Below are positions 24,116 to 36,900 of a DNA stretch of 64,000 bases, in pieces. The notes below the pieces were generated by a model, which saw only the letters and a program-made list of their open reading frames with translations, had not been told where the DNA came from and did no database searches. Every line of letters starts with the position of its first letter. The stretch's first letter is position 1. Both the position numbers and the translations under genes were made by a program. Origin of the DNA: Ophiura sarsii (lineage: Eukaryota > Echinodermata > Ophiuroidea > Amphilepidida > Ophiuridae); contig CM069448.1 of assembly GCA_035610835.1 (NCBI GenBank), positions 13,578,462 to 13,642,461 on the forward strand, given 5' to 3'.

Positions 24116-24420
24116 AGTAACTAGAAGGACAGAGAATAAAACGAGCGATACAAAACTCCAAGAAGTACTTAGACGGATTCTTAGAGTCAACCCGATTATT
24201 GGTTGACAAGCGTGTACGCCACAAGTGCATAAATCCAGCAGGAATACCGCAGTGGTATAATGGGAAAATAATCTCACTTCAAGAGGCAACAATTGATGGT
24301 GATAAAACTATATTTACAATCAAATATGATGAAGAAGCCTTATCTTCTGACGAACCTATAACAGAAGAGTTTCCCATACTAAAGGATCTCCGCAAAAAGG
24401 ATCTAATAATTGTCGATTAA
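23635..24420 (+). pseudogene. Broken, tandemly duplicated exons of a Tudor-like protein
   Basis: Two exon copies follow matching polypyrimidine and AG acceptor sequences. Copy 1 (23635-23823) reads GSDEDIDESMVPVI and then meets TAG. It continues with PLSEA and a serine-rich tail up to a GTATGT donor. Copy 2 (from 24003) reads GSDEESMVPVTEPLSEARP, then needs one frameshift between about 24105 and 24130 to continue into LEGQRIKRAIQNSKK and the C-terminal domain. That domain reads VDKRVRHKC, QWYNGKIISLQE and FTIKYDEEA and ends at TAA 24418-24420. The WYNG...Y.E pattern resembles small Tudor-like domains found at the ends of transposon-associated or chromatin proteins in marine invertebrates; this assignment is by pattern. 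Both copies carry lesions, so the locus is probably a pseudogene or a retroelement-derived relic. Confidence 0.55.
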
Positions 24421-24489
24421 ATTTGAGCCCCTCTCAAATATTTCTGATCAATCAATTTGAGCGACTTTCCTGATCAATTTGGTTACAGA

Positions 24490-25745
24490 AAATTATCCGC
24501 ATTCTGTACATGCAACAATTATATGCCAAATATGATGCTAATTGATCAATGCGTTTAGTTCTGAAGATGAAAATAATATCAATTTAAGCAATTTTCTTAT
24601 TAAAATAGCTTAGAATTAAAATGCGAATTATATCAATTTATTGAAAGGACTTATGTAGATTTGTGCCAAATTTGATTGATATTGGTAAATGCATTTTAAT
24701 GAATTGTATTGATGAGTAAACTTTAAATATATTCTTGTTAAAATGGCTAATTAGTATGCAAATTAGATCAACAATTGAATTCATACACTATGTTTATAGA
24801 GATTTATTGAAAGGGCTTGTGTTGATAATTATGTGTGACAGATATGAGGCCAATTATTCAAAGCATTTGGATCTGATGATGAAAATAATTATATTAGCCA
24901 TTTTCTTGTTGAAATAGCCAATTAATATGCAAATTTGATTAATTATTCAAGCCACATTCACATGTTATACCAATTTATTAAGGATGTAGATATTGCTATC
25001 CTAATTTTGTGGATATTGGTATATTCTCATTTTTAACGCAATCATTAATGCATCTTAACGTATTGATTAAAATCGTTAAAATGGCTAATTGATATGCAAA
25101 TTAGATCAATTAATCAATTCATATACAGTTATTTATTTTATAGAGATTTATTGAAAGGGCTTGTTTTGATAATTATGTGTGCCAAATATGGGGCCAATTC
25201 ATCAAAGCGTTTGGATCTGACGATGAAAATAATGATATTAGCCATTTTCTTGTTAATATAGCTAATTAATTATGCAAATTTGATTAAATATTCAAGTGAC
25301 ATGATTATTTTATAGCAATTTATTGAAAGGACTAATATGTAGATAATTATCTGTGCCAATTTTGATGGACATTGGTATGTATTTTAATCTATTGATGTAT
25401 AATACTTCGTTTTAGTCATTTTCTCGTTAAAATGGCTAATTAATATGCAAATTAGATCAAATATTCAACTCATACATTATTTTATAGAGATTTATTGAAA
25501 GGGCTTGTGTTGATAATCATGTGTGCCAAATATGAGGCCCATTGATCGAAGCGTTTAGATCCGACAACAAAAATTATATCTTAAAACATTGTATCAGTAG
25601 GCTAAGTAAAATTCAATTATTTAAATATTTCTGGTCAAAATGCTTTTTGCCCCTTTGTTTACACAGTATTTTAAGTAATAATTTTGTACACGAAACACAA
25701 CTTTTTAAATGGCCATACATTTTTAAAATAATTTTTAATTAATTA
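24490..25745. repeat. Tandem array with about 344-bp period made of two alternating half-units
   Basis: GAGATTTATTGAAAGGGCTT recurs at about 24799, 25142 and 25487 (steps of 343 and 345 bp). Between these, a related half-unit with CAATTTATTGAAAGGACT-type sequence recurs at about 24637, 24969 and 25315. Both halves share TTTATT...AAGG, GTGCCAAAT and GCTAATTAATATGCAAAT segments, so the 344-bp unit seems to be an older duplication of a roughly 170-bp unit. Confidence 0.8.
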
Positions 25746-28435
25746 TGCAAAAACAGGTTCTGATATTGAAATTAATCAACAGGAATTCATGATAAGACAT
25801 TGTAATTTAAGTAATAATTCTGTACAAGAAACACCATTTTTTTCTTTTATGGCCATACATTTGTTAGTTAATTATTCAAAAACTGAAGCTCTGATATTGA
25901 AATTAAATAGGAAGTCATGATAAGACATTGTACCAAATTTTAAGTTGATATCATTTTTCTTTGATGTATTCTCGCTCTAGAATCAATGCAAAACCCTGCA
26001 ACTATAATTAACACACAGTTTTGTGTGGCTTTTCAAATAATCCAAATAATTGATAGTATATACTGACTCATATCACCTGTACAGCATAAAACAAATATGC
26101 CACTATTATAGTATGTTCAGTCAAAGATGACACAATTACCTTTATTTTATGTAATCTCAACTGAAGCATATATAGAAGGGCAAATTTGCTTACACTGTGA
26201 ATGCATAATATATATATACATGTATGTTTCATGTAAGGTATAATGTGGATTTGAGCTTTACATAATTTGTCATATGCTGGATAGATTAAAGTGGTTTATA
26301 TATTATAGACATGTTTTATGAATCAGAATTGTAGTGAGCTTCTGCATCATTGATGCTCTCGTTAAAATAGGCAACGCACATTCACCTGTTGGTAGGGCTT
26401 GATCCGCAAAAAGAGCTATTCTGTCCATATATGCATACGTTATACGTCATTCATCACACTACACAAATCGAGATATGATTTAAATCTATGAATCCGACAA
26501 TTATCTTTTCTACAATTGGCCTAAATAAATTTGTGAGTTACATAAATAAATTAAGTTCATTACATTATTAAATAAAATAAAATAAATTACTTAAATTACT
26601 AATGCAAAGCATTCTTTACATTGAACGATTCAATTATTTTGAACATAGTAAACATGACAAGATTCATCCTCTTGCGATATCGTGATTCCCAGCGGCGTAA
26701 AGTTCCTACTGTCTGATAACATTGAAAGAAGAAACTATCGAGTGCTAACAGCCTAACAAGGTTGTGGGCTTTTACTTCCAGTCGTAATTTTAATAACATT
26801 TCATCCAGGCATTGTAGGCAGAAACCGCAACGCAACTTGTACCGCCTGACCATAGTTATTTGTTTTAAGGACGCATCAGCATGATCAGTCGAGAAGACTC
26901 ATGCCACTGTTTCACAAATGTATGTCCAAATAAATAAATAAAATAAAAATAAAATATGAAACGACCTGATCATTCCCACATCTTTTTTTTTTTAAACTTA
27001 GGAGGGCGCTGTTGTTATGGTTCAAAGGTAAAAAAACATGTACTTTTCCCGTAACTGTACGTGAGAGAAAGTCGTGTCTTTTTATTATGTTTATAAACAT
27101 TAACATTTTACACGACTTGAACCTCCGATTTTCGTGTACAACATCGAAAAGAGTGTGGAATAAGTACATCAAGCCCACACTTAGCATCATATGAAAATGT
27201 TATGAAATTTAAAAAGGTAGGAATCATCTTGAAAATCGACTAAATATGTACCCCATGCGTGGGGTATAACGGCTGTAGCGCAAGTTTACGCCTAAACTCG
27301 GTGTAGTCCTTGACCACTACACATCTATGATAGCCTGTGTATAGCCTGTACATATGATTCTGTATGTAGCTTTTGACATGCACACTAGAGCTTATGATTT
27401 AATAAGAATATGCAACTGTAATGAACTAAATGAGTGTCATCTTTATCTCAATAATTTTGTCTAAGTCGCAACAATTGGTGGCAACCGTGGGATTATTTTA
27501 TTGTCTAAATCTCGACAGTATATTTGTACATGTATCCATTGAACAGGCTCTTTTATTTTTCATTTAAAATCTGTGAACTTTGTACTGATAATATATGATT
27601 AGCCAAGACTGGTTATAAGCTAGAAATGGGCGGAAAACGTACAGAATTGACCAAGATATATGACCAAAAAACCCGGAAAATCCAAAGCTTTTTCAGACTG
27701 TTGCTACAGGCCATGTTTGTTTATCTGGCGCCTAACACATAATGCGTCGTAGTGCGCCATGCAAAATAAACGTGCACACATGGGTACTACTACGAACGGC
27801 ACACACCCCTACACCGGCAGGCAAATAATGGAGACATATACTGTGCTACAGGAGATGTTTAAGGTTATGAGGGGGTGGGAGATAAGCCACAGGGCAGGTA
27901 GTAATGAAGTAATGTGGTTTGGAAGGTAGAGGGTTAATGAAGAAATGTGGTATAACCAGTGCTGAAATTTTCAAATTTGTCTTGAGGTGCAAAACTGCAC
28001 CTTACTTATTTTGAGGTCAAGGTGCAATTCCTTCACGTCAAGGTGCAATTTTAAGTGAATCGCGATAGCAACTGGATTTAGGGCTGCAAAAACTTGTATC
28101 ACAATTTTGCACCATCCTTTGAAAGTTGTATCGCTGTTGATGATTTTAAGGCGCAAATAACAAATTGCGATGCGATACATGAAATGTGCATGTCCGGGTA
28201 TAACTAATTAGAGGGCCATGCCCATGAGGTAATGAAATAATGTGGTTTCTGATAAGAAAAAAACATGGTATGGTGAATCTAAATCGTATTATGGTGTCAG
28301 ATGTGGGATTTGACACTGGTAGCTCCCGCCAGAGTCCTGATTATTTACGAGATTTAAATGTTACTAAATTGCGTAACAAGGAGGGCCAGGAGGTGTAATG
28401 AAATAGTGTGGTTTCTTAAAACCATGGGATATAGC
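25746..28435. other. Non-coding sequence with short direct repeats
   Basis: The phrase TAATGAAATAATGTGGTTT and variants occur at about 27903, 27937, 28232 and 28397. The stretch 27960-28060 has three copies of AAGGTGCAA-type sequence. No exon or RNA gene recognised. Confidence 0.4.
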
Positions 28436-29998
28436 TTATTTAGAGATGTTCCGTGAAGTGGTCCGCCATGCGTCTTTTAGTTTCACCAATATATAACATG
28501 TTGTACCGCGTGCATATGATGACATAGACCAAGTTCCTGGTGGTGCACATGAACTCATAGGAAATCTTTTGTTCACCGCTGGTTCCCTTATTGCTGTATT
28601 GTGAAGTTACATGTTTTCAAGTGTAGGTCTTCCACATGCAGTTGTTGATCCGGCTCTAGGTGCTTAGTCTTGTTGGTTAATCTTGGCAACTACCAATGTG
28701 TCCCTCAGGTTCTTGTCCCTGCGATATGCACAAAGAGGGGGTGACAGTACTGACAGAAATATTCTCAATGTAGTATCGTCCGTGTTAAGCATAGGTACAT
28801 TTAATACTCATAATGATTTTTGAGACCTGTGTGTTGTTGGGATGGTAGGTGAGTACCAGAAGGACGTGTTCGACTGATGTATGAGGTTTAGGCATCATGG
28901 CCTCATCCTTGGTCATATTAGTGGTACGAAAGATGGCAGCATTGGTGATGGATTCAGGTATCCGTGTTCTGTAAAGAATGATGCCATATTAGTGGCGTTG
29001 GTCTTGAAGTCTGTATCGGAGTCGCAAATGCGTCGGAGACGTAGTACAGTTGCAATTTGCAGGAGGATGTGAAGAGTTGTATTGGAGATAGCTATGCGAA
29101 TCTGTCTGTTTGTAGAATATGCTGGTGGTAATGCAGTCATCTTCAATGGATAGGAGGATGTCCAGAAACGGCAGATTCACTGTAGCTATATCTCGTATGG
29201 AAATTCTATGGCCGGGTGGCAGTTGTTGGCATGTGCAGTCTTGTCAATCTTAGTAACAGAATAGGTGGCTTCCCCGATATAGTCACCAGTATACCGATAG
29301 AAGAGGTTGGGTCTTTGACCGTTGTATGATGAGAGGATCTGTTGTTCCAAATAACCAACATAGGCATGCAAACTTGCAATCCGGTCTGGTGCCCATTGCT
29401 ACTCCCTTTGATACCTGGTTGCAGGGGTAGAATTTCGTAACCAACTGCGAGAATCTGTTCGGATTCTCGCGGAGGGATTTTGCGAGAATTCATGGATTCT
29501 CGCCAATTTTGAGAATCTATGGATTATTGCGAAATTAATGAAAATAATATAAAGAATATGGCTATAAGCTTGCACAACTTCCAAATTCGCCATGTTTGTT
29601 GACTAAGGGTCAAATACCAGTCATCTAAGGTCCTGTTTTGGACTTTAAAAAAAAAGTTTATTTATTTATTTATTTATTTGCGCGAATCCACGGTAGTGAT
29701 TTTGCGCGAATCAATTCGCGGATTCGCGGCGAAATTCTACCCCTGTGGTTATAGTATTCCCTGTTGAAATGACGATGTGGTTAGAACGAGTTCAGCCAGG
29801 CGTAGTAGGGTGTCGGTGGTGCACTGTGAAGAATTCTGTCGATCAAGGTAATGTCGCAGGGAGACCAGGCCATCATGGATGGGGAAAATAGTGGATACCT
29901 TTGTAATGTCCTGATTCTTAATTCTTTGTGATAATTCTGTTGTCCTTTACGTAAACAAAGAATCTCACTGCTTGGATCATATCTCTGCACTAAGAGAA
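28436..29998 (-). pseudogene. Penelope-like retroelement relic with RT and GIY-YIG endonuclease
   Basis: Read on the minus strand with several frameshifts, the region gives a Penelope-type reverse transcriptase followed by its endonuclease. Upstream lies FPIHDGLVSLRHYLD (about 29830-29875) and LLRLAELVLTTSSF (about 29765-29805). After a MITE insertion come GYLEQQILSSYNGQRP and FYRYTGDYIGEA (about 29270-29305). Then come NLPFLDILLSIEDD, FYKQTDSHSYL and FFTEHGY. The C-terminal part has LVYVIICTRYNMLYIGETKR (about 28475-28535). Its VYVI...YIG spacing is that of a GIY-YIG nuclease. The usual RT box Y-x-D-D is Y-T-G-D here, so a catalytic aspartate is lost. Frameshifts, stops and the MITE show it is dead. 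It ends about 290 bp before the EF-hand gene's start codon. Confidence 0.85.
29422..29745. mobile_element. TIR element inside the Penelope-like relic
   Basis: The ends are CAGGGGTAGAATTTCG and CGAAATTCTACCCCTG, a perfect 16-bp inverted pair. TGGTTG precedes and TGGTTA follows, a likely diverged target duplication. The body carries GCGAGAATC / GCGCGAATC-type inverted segments and a (TTTA)n run at about 29658-29680. It interrupts the RT reading frame, so it arrived after the retroelement. Confidence 0.8.
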
Positions 29999-30289
29999 AT
30001 GAGATCACTTTTTATACAGAAAGATGTGAAACACTGCAGACTCTTCAACCAATTAGATCCAGAAATAGCAAACCTATTATTTCTTTTGTATTTTTCTTGG
30101 CAGTCAGAAATTATACATGAACTACTGGTCGATGATGTAAGAATGTGGGCGATATGTAGGTTTTACTTGCCAACAGATAGAGAGCGGATATGGGTGTGAC
30201 CGTGTGTGTTCAAAGTACATACTACTCCAATTGAACACAAATATAGGAATTGCTAGACCCAACCGTTATTCAACCCCTAACACAACACT

Positions 30290-30430
30290 ATGACGACAGC
30301 AATGACTAGACAGACTGTGACAGAGGCTATGTTTAAGCAGTATGACATCGACAATTCAGGGGAGTTGACTCCTGTGCAGTTGATGACTCTACATGCAAGC
30401 ATGAGACAAGGAGGAATAAGTCTTCCTCAG
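30290..30430 (+). CDS. Exon 1, start codon and EF-hand 1
   Basis: Codes residues 1-47 and ends in phase 0 before GTTAGT. The loop at residues 19-30 is DIDNSGELTPVQ: Asp, Asp, Ser and Gly are in the usual positions, but position 12 is Gln where a strong calcium site has Glu. Confidence 0.88.
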
Positions 30431-30898
30431 GTTAGTGTGTTTTTATAAATAGTGTGTGAAATTCCTGAAAGCCTGGATCAGATTCAAGTTATTTGCTAGG
30501 GAACTGATAGACATTGCATGGTAAAGCTTAGGATCATCAGAGGTTGGGGACAGAGCATGAGCATGTGTGGAAGCCACTTTTTCCGGGCCTCTTATTTTGA
30601 CCAATGATTGCTTATTTTATTCTATGAACCTTGTAGAGTACACCAAGAACAATGAAATATGATATTGTAATAATAAAAAAATATCCATAAAATAAATCAA
30701 AAATAAATCTTACTATGAGATTGCTTGGTTGATTGATTAATTGCTTGATTGATTGATTAATCAGGGCCTGAAAAACTGCACAATTCATGAATACGATTTC
30801 CCCTCAAATTCTTATGTATTTCTTTAATTTTACACCTAAAATCTCCTTTCAAAGTCAAAATATCCTGGGAACCAGGTTCCTCATATCTTCCAGCCATG

Positions 30899-30932
<34 letters not shown>

Positions 30933-33900
30933 AACTGATTGCTTATTTACATGATAGGTGCATGCCTCAATGAAATACTGCTGCCTATGTGATGACAGTT
31001 GCGAAGTGACAGAACTCTATGATATTCTGCAAGAGATGGACAGACGCTACTTCCTGGTGCAAGATTTCCGCTGGGAATTTGCTTTGTTGGACAGAGAACA
31101 AAAGGATATGATCACGGAAGTCCAAGCAAGGTGAGAATAGAGTCGATTTGGACAAAGTCAGATAATGATGAATAAACTTAAATAAGGACAGTTTTTTGTA
31201 TAAATGAATTTGACAAGATTCGATAGATTGTCAACATTGTGTTAAAGAGAATCTTTTATATTACATTTTTTACATCTGCAACAAAAAACAGAACAAATAA
31301 ATTCTCCTGCACAATTATATACCATGAGTGTAAACAGGAATAGCACATTATTTTGTTTGCGCATAAATTTGTGAGATAAATTCACAAGAATTGTTGCCCA
31401 AACATGTTTCAAGTATTGAAACACATTGAATAATTAAAAGCGTTTCATAGATTGCATAAAATCTTGGTAACATGCCTTCATTAAGTAATAGCATGATCTG
31501 TATTAACATGCTTCATTCCTTGTATTTCATAACAAAAACTTTACACAGTACCAAGTAGTTTCTAAACCAATCATGACCCTCTCTCTCACACACAAGGTTT
31601 CTCTTTGAAGCTGTCCATGGTGATCTTTTCTCCAAAAGAAGATGGGACATATTTCTGAAATCTCGCGCAGTACCTGGCAGCGGCATCAGCTTTCCCGAGA
31701 TAGAAGTAGATCTGTGTAACATACCAAGCCGAGAGGAGCTTGCCCTGGAACAACTTGAACAAGAGAGAGAAAAAGAAGGTGATGTTTATTCCAGTGAGGG
31801 AGGGGAAGGTGAAGGGGAAACCTGTAGAGGTGGAGGAAGGTGAATGAAGGAGAGGTGGGGGGGGGGGGGGGGGGGGGTAAAGGAAATAGTAGTATAACAT
31901 ATACAAAGCTGAGATGATTTGACTTGGAACAATTTGGGGGAGAAAGAGAGATGAATATTCATGCAATGTACATTTTAATAAGATGCCACCATTTTGTTAA
32001 AGAAATACCGTTCTATTCATTAAACCATGCATTATATGGTAAGAAATAATGTTCAATTAAACGAATTTAAACTGTACATCCCAACCTGGGATTATTTGAA
32101 ATTTGCGCACGGTTGTCTGTGTCGAAAGTGCTGATGGGATAGCCATACCCAATATTGTGATGTCATCGTAACTCAAACCGCCTCATAAGCAACAGGTCGC
32201 TGGACGGTATCACGCAAGAATTCAATGCGTAAATCGATAATATCAATACATGAAACAGAGACGCTGACATCTCGTAAGTCTTTCATCATAGCTTTGATTA
32301 ATATGGCGACATCCATACATGTGATTGTGTGTTTTTTCTAAACCCGATTTTATCTTTACATGGTACTTTTAAAAACTTTTTAACCTATAGAAGTGATCTG
32401 TATACAAATAATATTACATATCTGAGCGCTGAAGTTCCATGGCACGGATTTCCTTTAATATGCGTACATGATAGAGTTATTAAAATACCACCATGACCAC
32501 CACCCAAACCTTATAGTCCATGGGCCAGGTGATTTATGGTACCACGTGTAGGGTCAAAGCCCGGTCAAAGCTAGAGTGGTACCGACTTGTTCCTTAACTT
32601 AAAATAGTTTTGCTTGCTAGACTTTTTCATTGTGCAGCTTATGGCAACTATCAACAGTCAAATGTCATATGGGGTAAAATTGCAAAATGCTCAGATTATG
32701 TTGTAATGCATCGTTCCTGATATTGTGGAGAAAATAAGCCAATGGTTTTATTTCCACCCGATGTTTAGTTACCGAGGTATAGGGCAAAATTGGTCAACAG
32801 TCAACATTATTTGGCATATGCACGAGCAAACGGTCAGTGTCACATGCATAAATGACTGCCGCGTATAGTAACTGTCTGGTCAGAACGCCCAAGCGGGATA
32901 GAGAATTTAATTACTTCAGAGTTGCTGATTGCGCGTTCAACCACTGGAGATTTGGTTGCAAGATCAGTTTCAGTGTGGGCTATCCGATTAGTCACAGGGA
33001 GAAGTAAAATAAATTATGAGAAAAGAAATATTGATTGTAATGTTTTGGAGCAAATTACAAACACAGATAATTTGAATTATGGTTATGAATGAGGTAAAGT
33101 ATTTTGATCGATGATCAGTTAATTTATGGGGTTCTTTGAAAATTCTTAACATTTTAACTTTGCCCTAAGTAAATTTCTTGGTACAAAATTGAAATGTTAC
33201 GAATTCCCCTTTAAACAACTAATACACAGTCATCAGGGTGAGGGGAGGGAGTTACAGGTGAGCGAGATGCTGGGAAGGGTGGTGAACGGGGAGAGGAAGG
33301 AGAAGAATGGACTTATTTATGACATGACCAAGACTGAGCCTCTTATCCAACTTGTAAAGAGCTGCCAGATAACATTCCTTGGACATATTCGCTGTCTCCC
33401 TGAAGAAGAGCCTGCTAGAAAGTATGCCACTTACATACCAACACATGGTCGAAGGAAACCTGGTATACATCATGTGTGACACAACATATGATAGTGGACA
33501 ATTTAGGCATGATTCAAGAATGACAGAAAGTCACTCTTGCTGAAGACCGTCATGCATGGACAAATCTTGCTATTGCCTGCGCTGCAGCTGAAGGACGATG
33601 AATGTTGAACTTGTTATGCAATTTTTGATGACTAATTTCACCCAATTTCCAGTCTTTAATTTTGTTTTGTTTATTCTCATGCCTGAATATCACAATAGGT
33701 TCAGCCAGTGCAATGCTCTGTAGTAGCTAAATAGACAGGTTCCATAATCTGAGAAATCTAATTAACCCAGTGTGATAACCATCAGTAATTACCTTTTTAT
33801 ATACATTTTTTCTTGTAACCAACTTAATTTTCTTCATCATCCTGATTACAGAAAAAGCAATGAAAATGATGGAGCGTAAACTGTCCATACTACGTGCAAA

Positions 33901-36900
33901 GAAAGAGAAGGTGGCAAAGGTGGAGGGAGATCGTAAAGCAAAGGAAGATGCTGAGAGGAAGAATACAGAGGAGATTGCTAAGAAGAAAGAAGATGAGGAA
34001 GAGGAAGCAAGAAGATTACGAGAAGATGAGGAGAGACGCAAGAGAGAGGAAGGTAGGACCCAGGGTCTTGGAGTGAGAACATGTCTAAGGCCTAACAAAA
34101 ATGGTTTGATTGGCCTAACATGACAAAAACAAATAGGGTAGGTCGGTCGTGATTTTTTGTTTGTTTTTGAAATCACCTGCTTTGGGGACTTAAAATAGCC
34201 GAAAATGAAAGCAAACAGTCAGAAACTTTAATACCTGGTCAATTTTTATATTCATTTTTTGTTTTCCTCCTTGGGTTAGGCCAATCAAACTTTATTTTTT
34301 AGGCCTAATTGCCTCCCCCCCCCCTCCTAAAAGCAAATATATGTGAGTGATCTCCTGTTGCCAATGAGTAAAGAGTACCAGCTTGATACTTTAGAATTTA
34401 TGGCTTAAGAAGACCTTATAAATGAAAAGTCAGGTCCTAATAGAATTTTTAGAAAAACCTATATCACTTTGCTTCCATTTCGTGTCCACTGTGCTTCCAT
34501 TGTTCCATCCAAGGACGACCGATGATGATGATGATGATGTCACTTTAAGAATGCTAATATTCTTTAATTGTAGAAAAAATAATTGAGATTTAAAAGAAAA
34601 AAATAATATTTAAGAATCATAACTCCTAGCAGAGAAGGATGAAAATTAATTTTCAGCGTTGGGGCACATACTTTATTGAATGTCAGTGCCTTTTCTTTAC
34701 ATTTTTCAGTTCCAAAATTAGCCCAAATTATGATGCTGATATTTATCAATATTCAAAAAAGAATTCCTACTGTTACATGTTACACTTATCACTTGATATA
34801 AGTGTGGTGTGTATATCATTCTACCCTCAAGATCCTTTTTTTCAATTTGCTTAAAAAACCTTAATCTCATATCGAACCCCTTTTCTAAACCGCAATTTTA
34901 AATATTCTAAATGTCGGTAGAAATAATGACTTTCTCCTATACAGAGCAAGGCATGCTAGAGGCGGAGGAGCGTGAACGTGAACGCAGGAGGCTGCAGGAG
35001 GAGAAAGAGAAAGAGCGTGAACGCGAGCTTGAGATTATTGAAGTACAACAGGCGTTGGAGGCTCAAAGGGAGTTGCAGAGAGCTGCTAAGGAGTTAGAAG
35101 AGCAAGAGAAGAAAGAGATGGAACAAGCCAAAGATGTGGAGGGTGAAGCAGAGGTAGGAGTCATTAATTAAGAGGATTAACTTAAAATTAAAACAGAATT
35201 AATCTTTATCCATAAAATGTCCCTTTAGCAAAGGATCGTATATCAAGGAATGTGGTGGCGAAGCAGAGATATTTGTCATCAAGGCCTCATTACAATTCAC
35301 CCCTTAACAAAACACCCGTAACAAAAATGGAACAGTTGAGGATCGGGAGGTAGAAGTTGGGGCATATTATGTCATTTAGGCCTTATTACAATTATACAAA
35401 TACCCATTAATGTCATGCACATCTGGCCTGACTAAAAATCAAATGAATAATTATACATAGACCAGAGAAAAAATGAGAGTAACAACCAATGAAAGCAAGA
35501 CAGGCTCTCAAGAAAGCTGATTCTTTACATGCATGCAATGTTCATATGATGTTTATGTGCATATGTTTATGTGACAGCCATGTGATGCACATGTGATGTT
35601 TATATGACAGCAATGTGATGTTCATGTGATGTTTATGTGACAGCCATGTGATGTTCATATGATGTTTATATGACAGCCATGTGATGTTCATGTGATGTTT
35701 ATGTGACAGCCATGTGATGCACATTTTATGTTTATGTGACAGCCATGTGATGCACATGTAACTGCATTCACAGCATGTAACATATTCATATGGTGCACAT
35801 CTGACATCTTGTGATTTTGTATTTACAGGCTGCCAAGCTAAGAGAGGAAGAAGCAGAAGAAGAAGCAAGGAAAGCAAGAGAGGCTCTAAAGAATGCAACA
35901 GATGCTGCAACTAAACGGGCAGCAGAAGAAGCGGAGAAAGCAGCAATGGAGAAGGCTAAGCGTAAGTCATTGTCTAGAATTGTTTCCAAAACAAAAAAGA
36001 AATATTCAAAACGCTCATTAGAAATAAATTAGATAAAATGTGGTGATTTATAGTGCACTACACAACCGAATTAAAGTCCACAGCGTAAGCACACTGTGCA
36101 GGTATTTTGCTGGTCACAGGGGCCTGAAATACACAATAAACCAACAGGGGCCTTAAATCTATATAAATAAAAAGAAGATAGTAAATCTTGTTCGTGAGTG
36201 TTCTTAGAGATGCCTTGACTTTCAACTCTGATTTTTGTGTGCGTTGATTGGGTGCATATTGCCATTGACCCATCTGACATTATTTTTTGCAAAACTATTC
36301 AATTACTTTTATTTGGAAATAACACAAAAAAGAGGTCGGTTGCTATGTTTCATGTTTTCTACCATATCGCATGAAAAACAGGTCAATACATGCGCGCGGA
36401 TACCGTCGTTGATGGAGCTGTTGCGAAGACAGTGAGGTTGCTATGTGGGCGGGGGTGGTGGGGGCGATATGAACTTCCTAGATTTAGGCAATTTGTTGAT
36501 TTCTTGGAGTTATCCAATAGACGAAAAAAATTCTTTCATACAATTGCTTTTTGTGGTCGTTATTAAAGCTGCTTGACACTGGCAAGTCTATGCATGCACG
36601 CAAGCGAGTGATGCATGCAAGTCACACACCAGTCGTTGGCCACGCAACATTGATCCGCTACGCGACGACCGCCACGCGTCACACACGCCTCATGGTGCTG
36701 CGGGCCATGACAGACCTGTGTAATAGTTTGATCAGTTCCAAAACGGTGCAAATTGTGAGGTTAATATCTCTCGCTGACGGTAACATTCTAGAACCACTGC
36801 ATTAAGACCTCGCTACAAAACTTGGACTAAATCAATATGCCTACTTAATTATTTGCCTGGATATACTAGATTACTATGTGCACAGGACTACCACTGGCGG

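Noticed and set aside
31586..31966. 126-codon minus-strand frame rich in proline and serine
   Set aside because: It is antisense to exon 3 and the poly-G tract of the EF-hand gene.
33727..34176. 149-codon minus-strand frame rich in serine and leucine
   Set aside because: It is antisense to the Glu/Lys-rich exon 4; such shadow frames are expected opposite coiled-coil coding sequence.
35542..35910. 122-codon minus-strand frame with repeated peptide
   Set aside because: It translates the 33-bp minisatellite in intron 5 and the antisense of exon 6.
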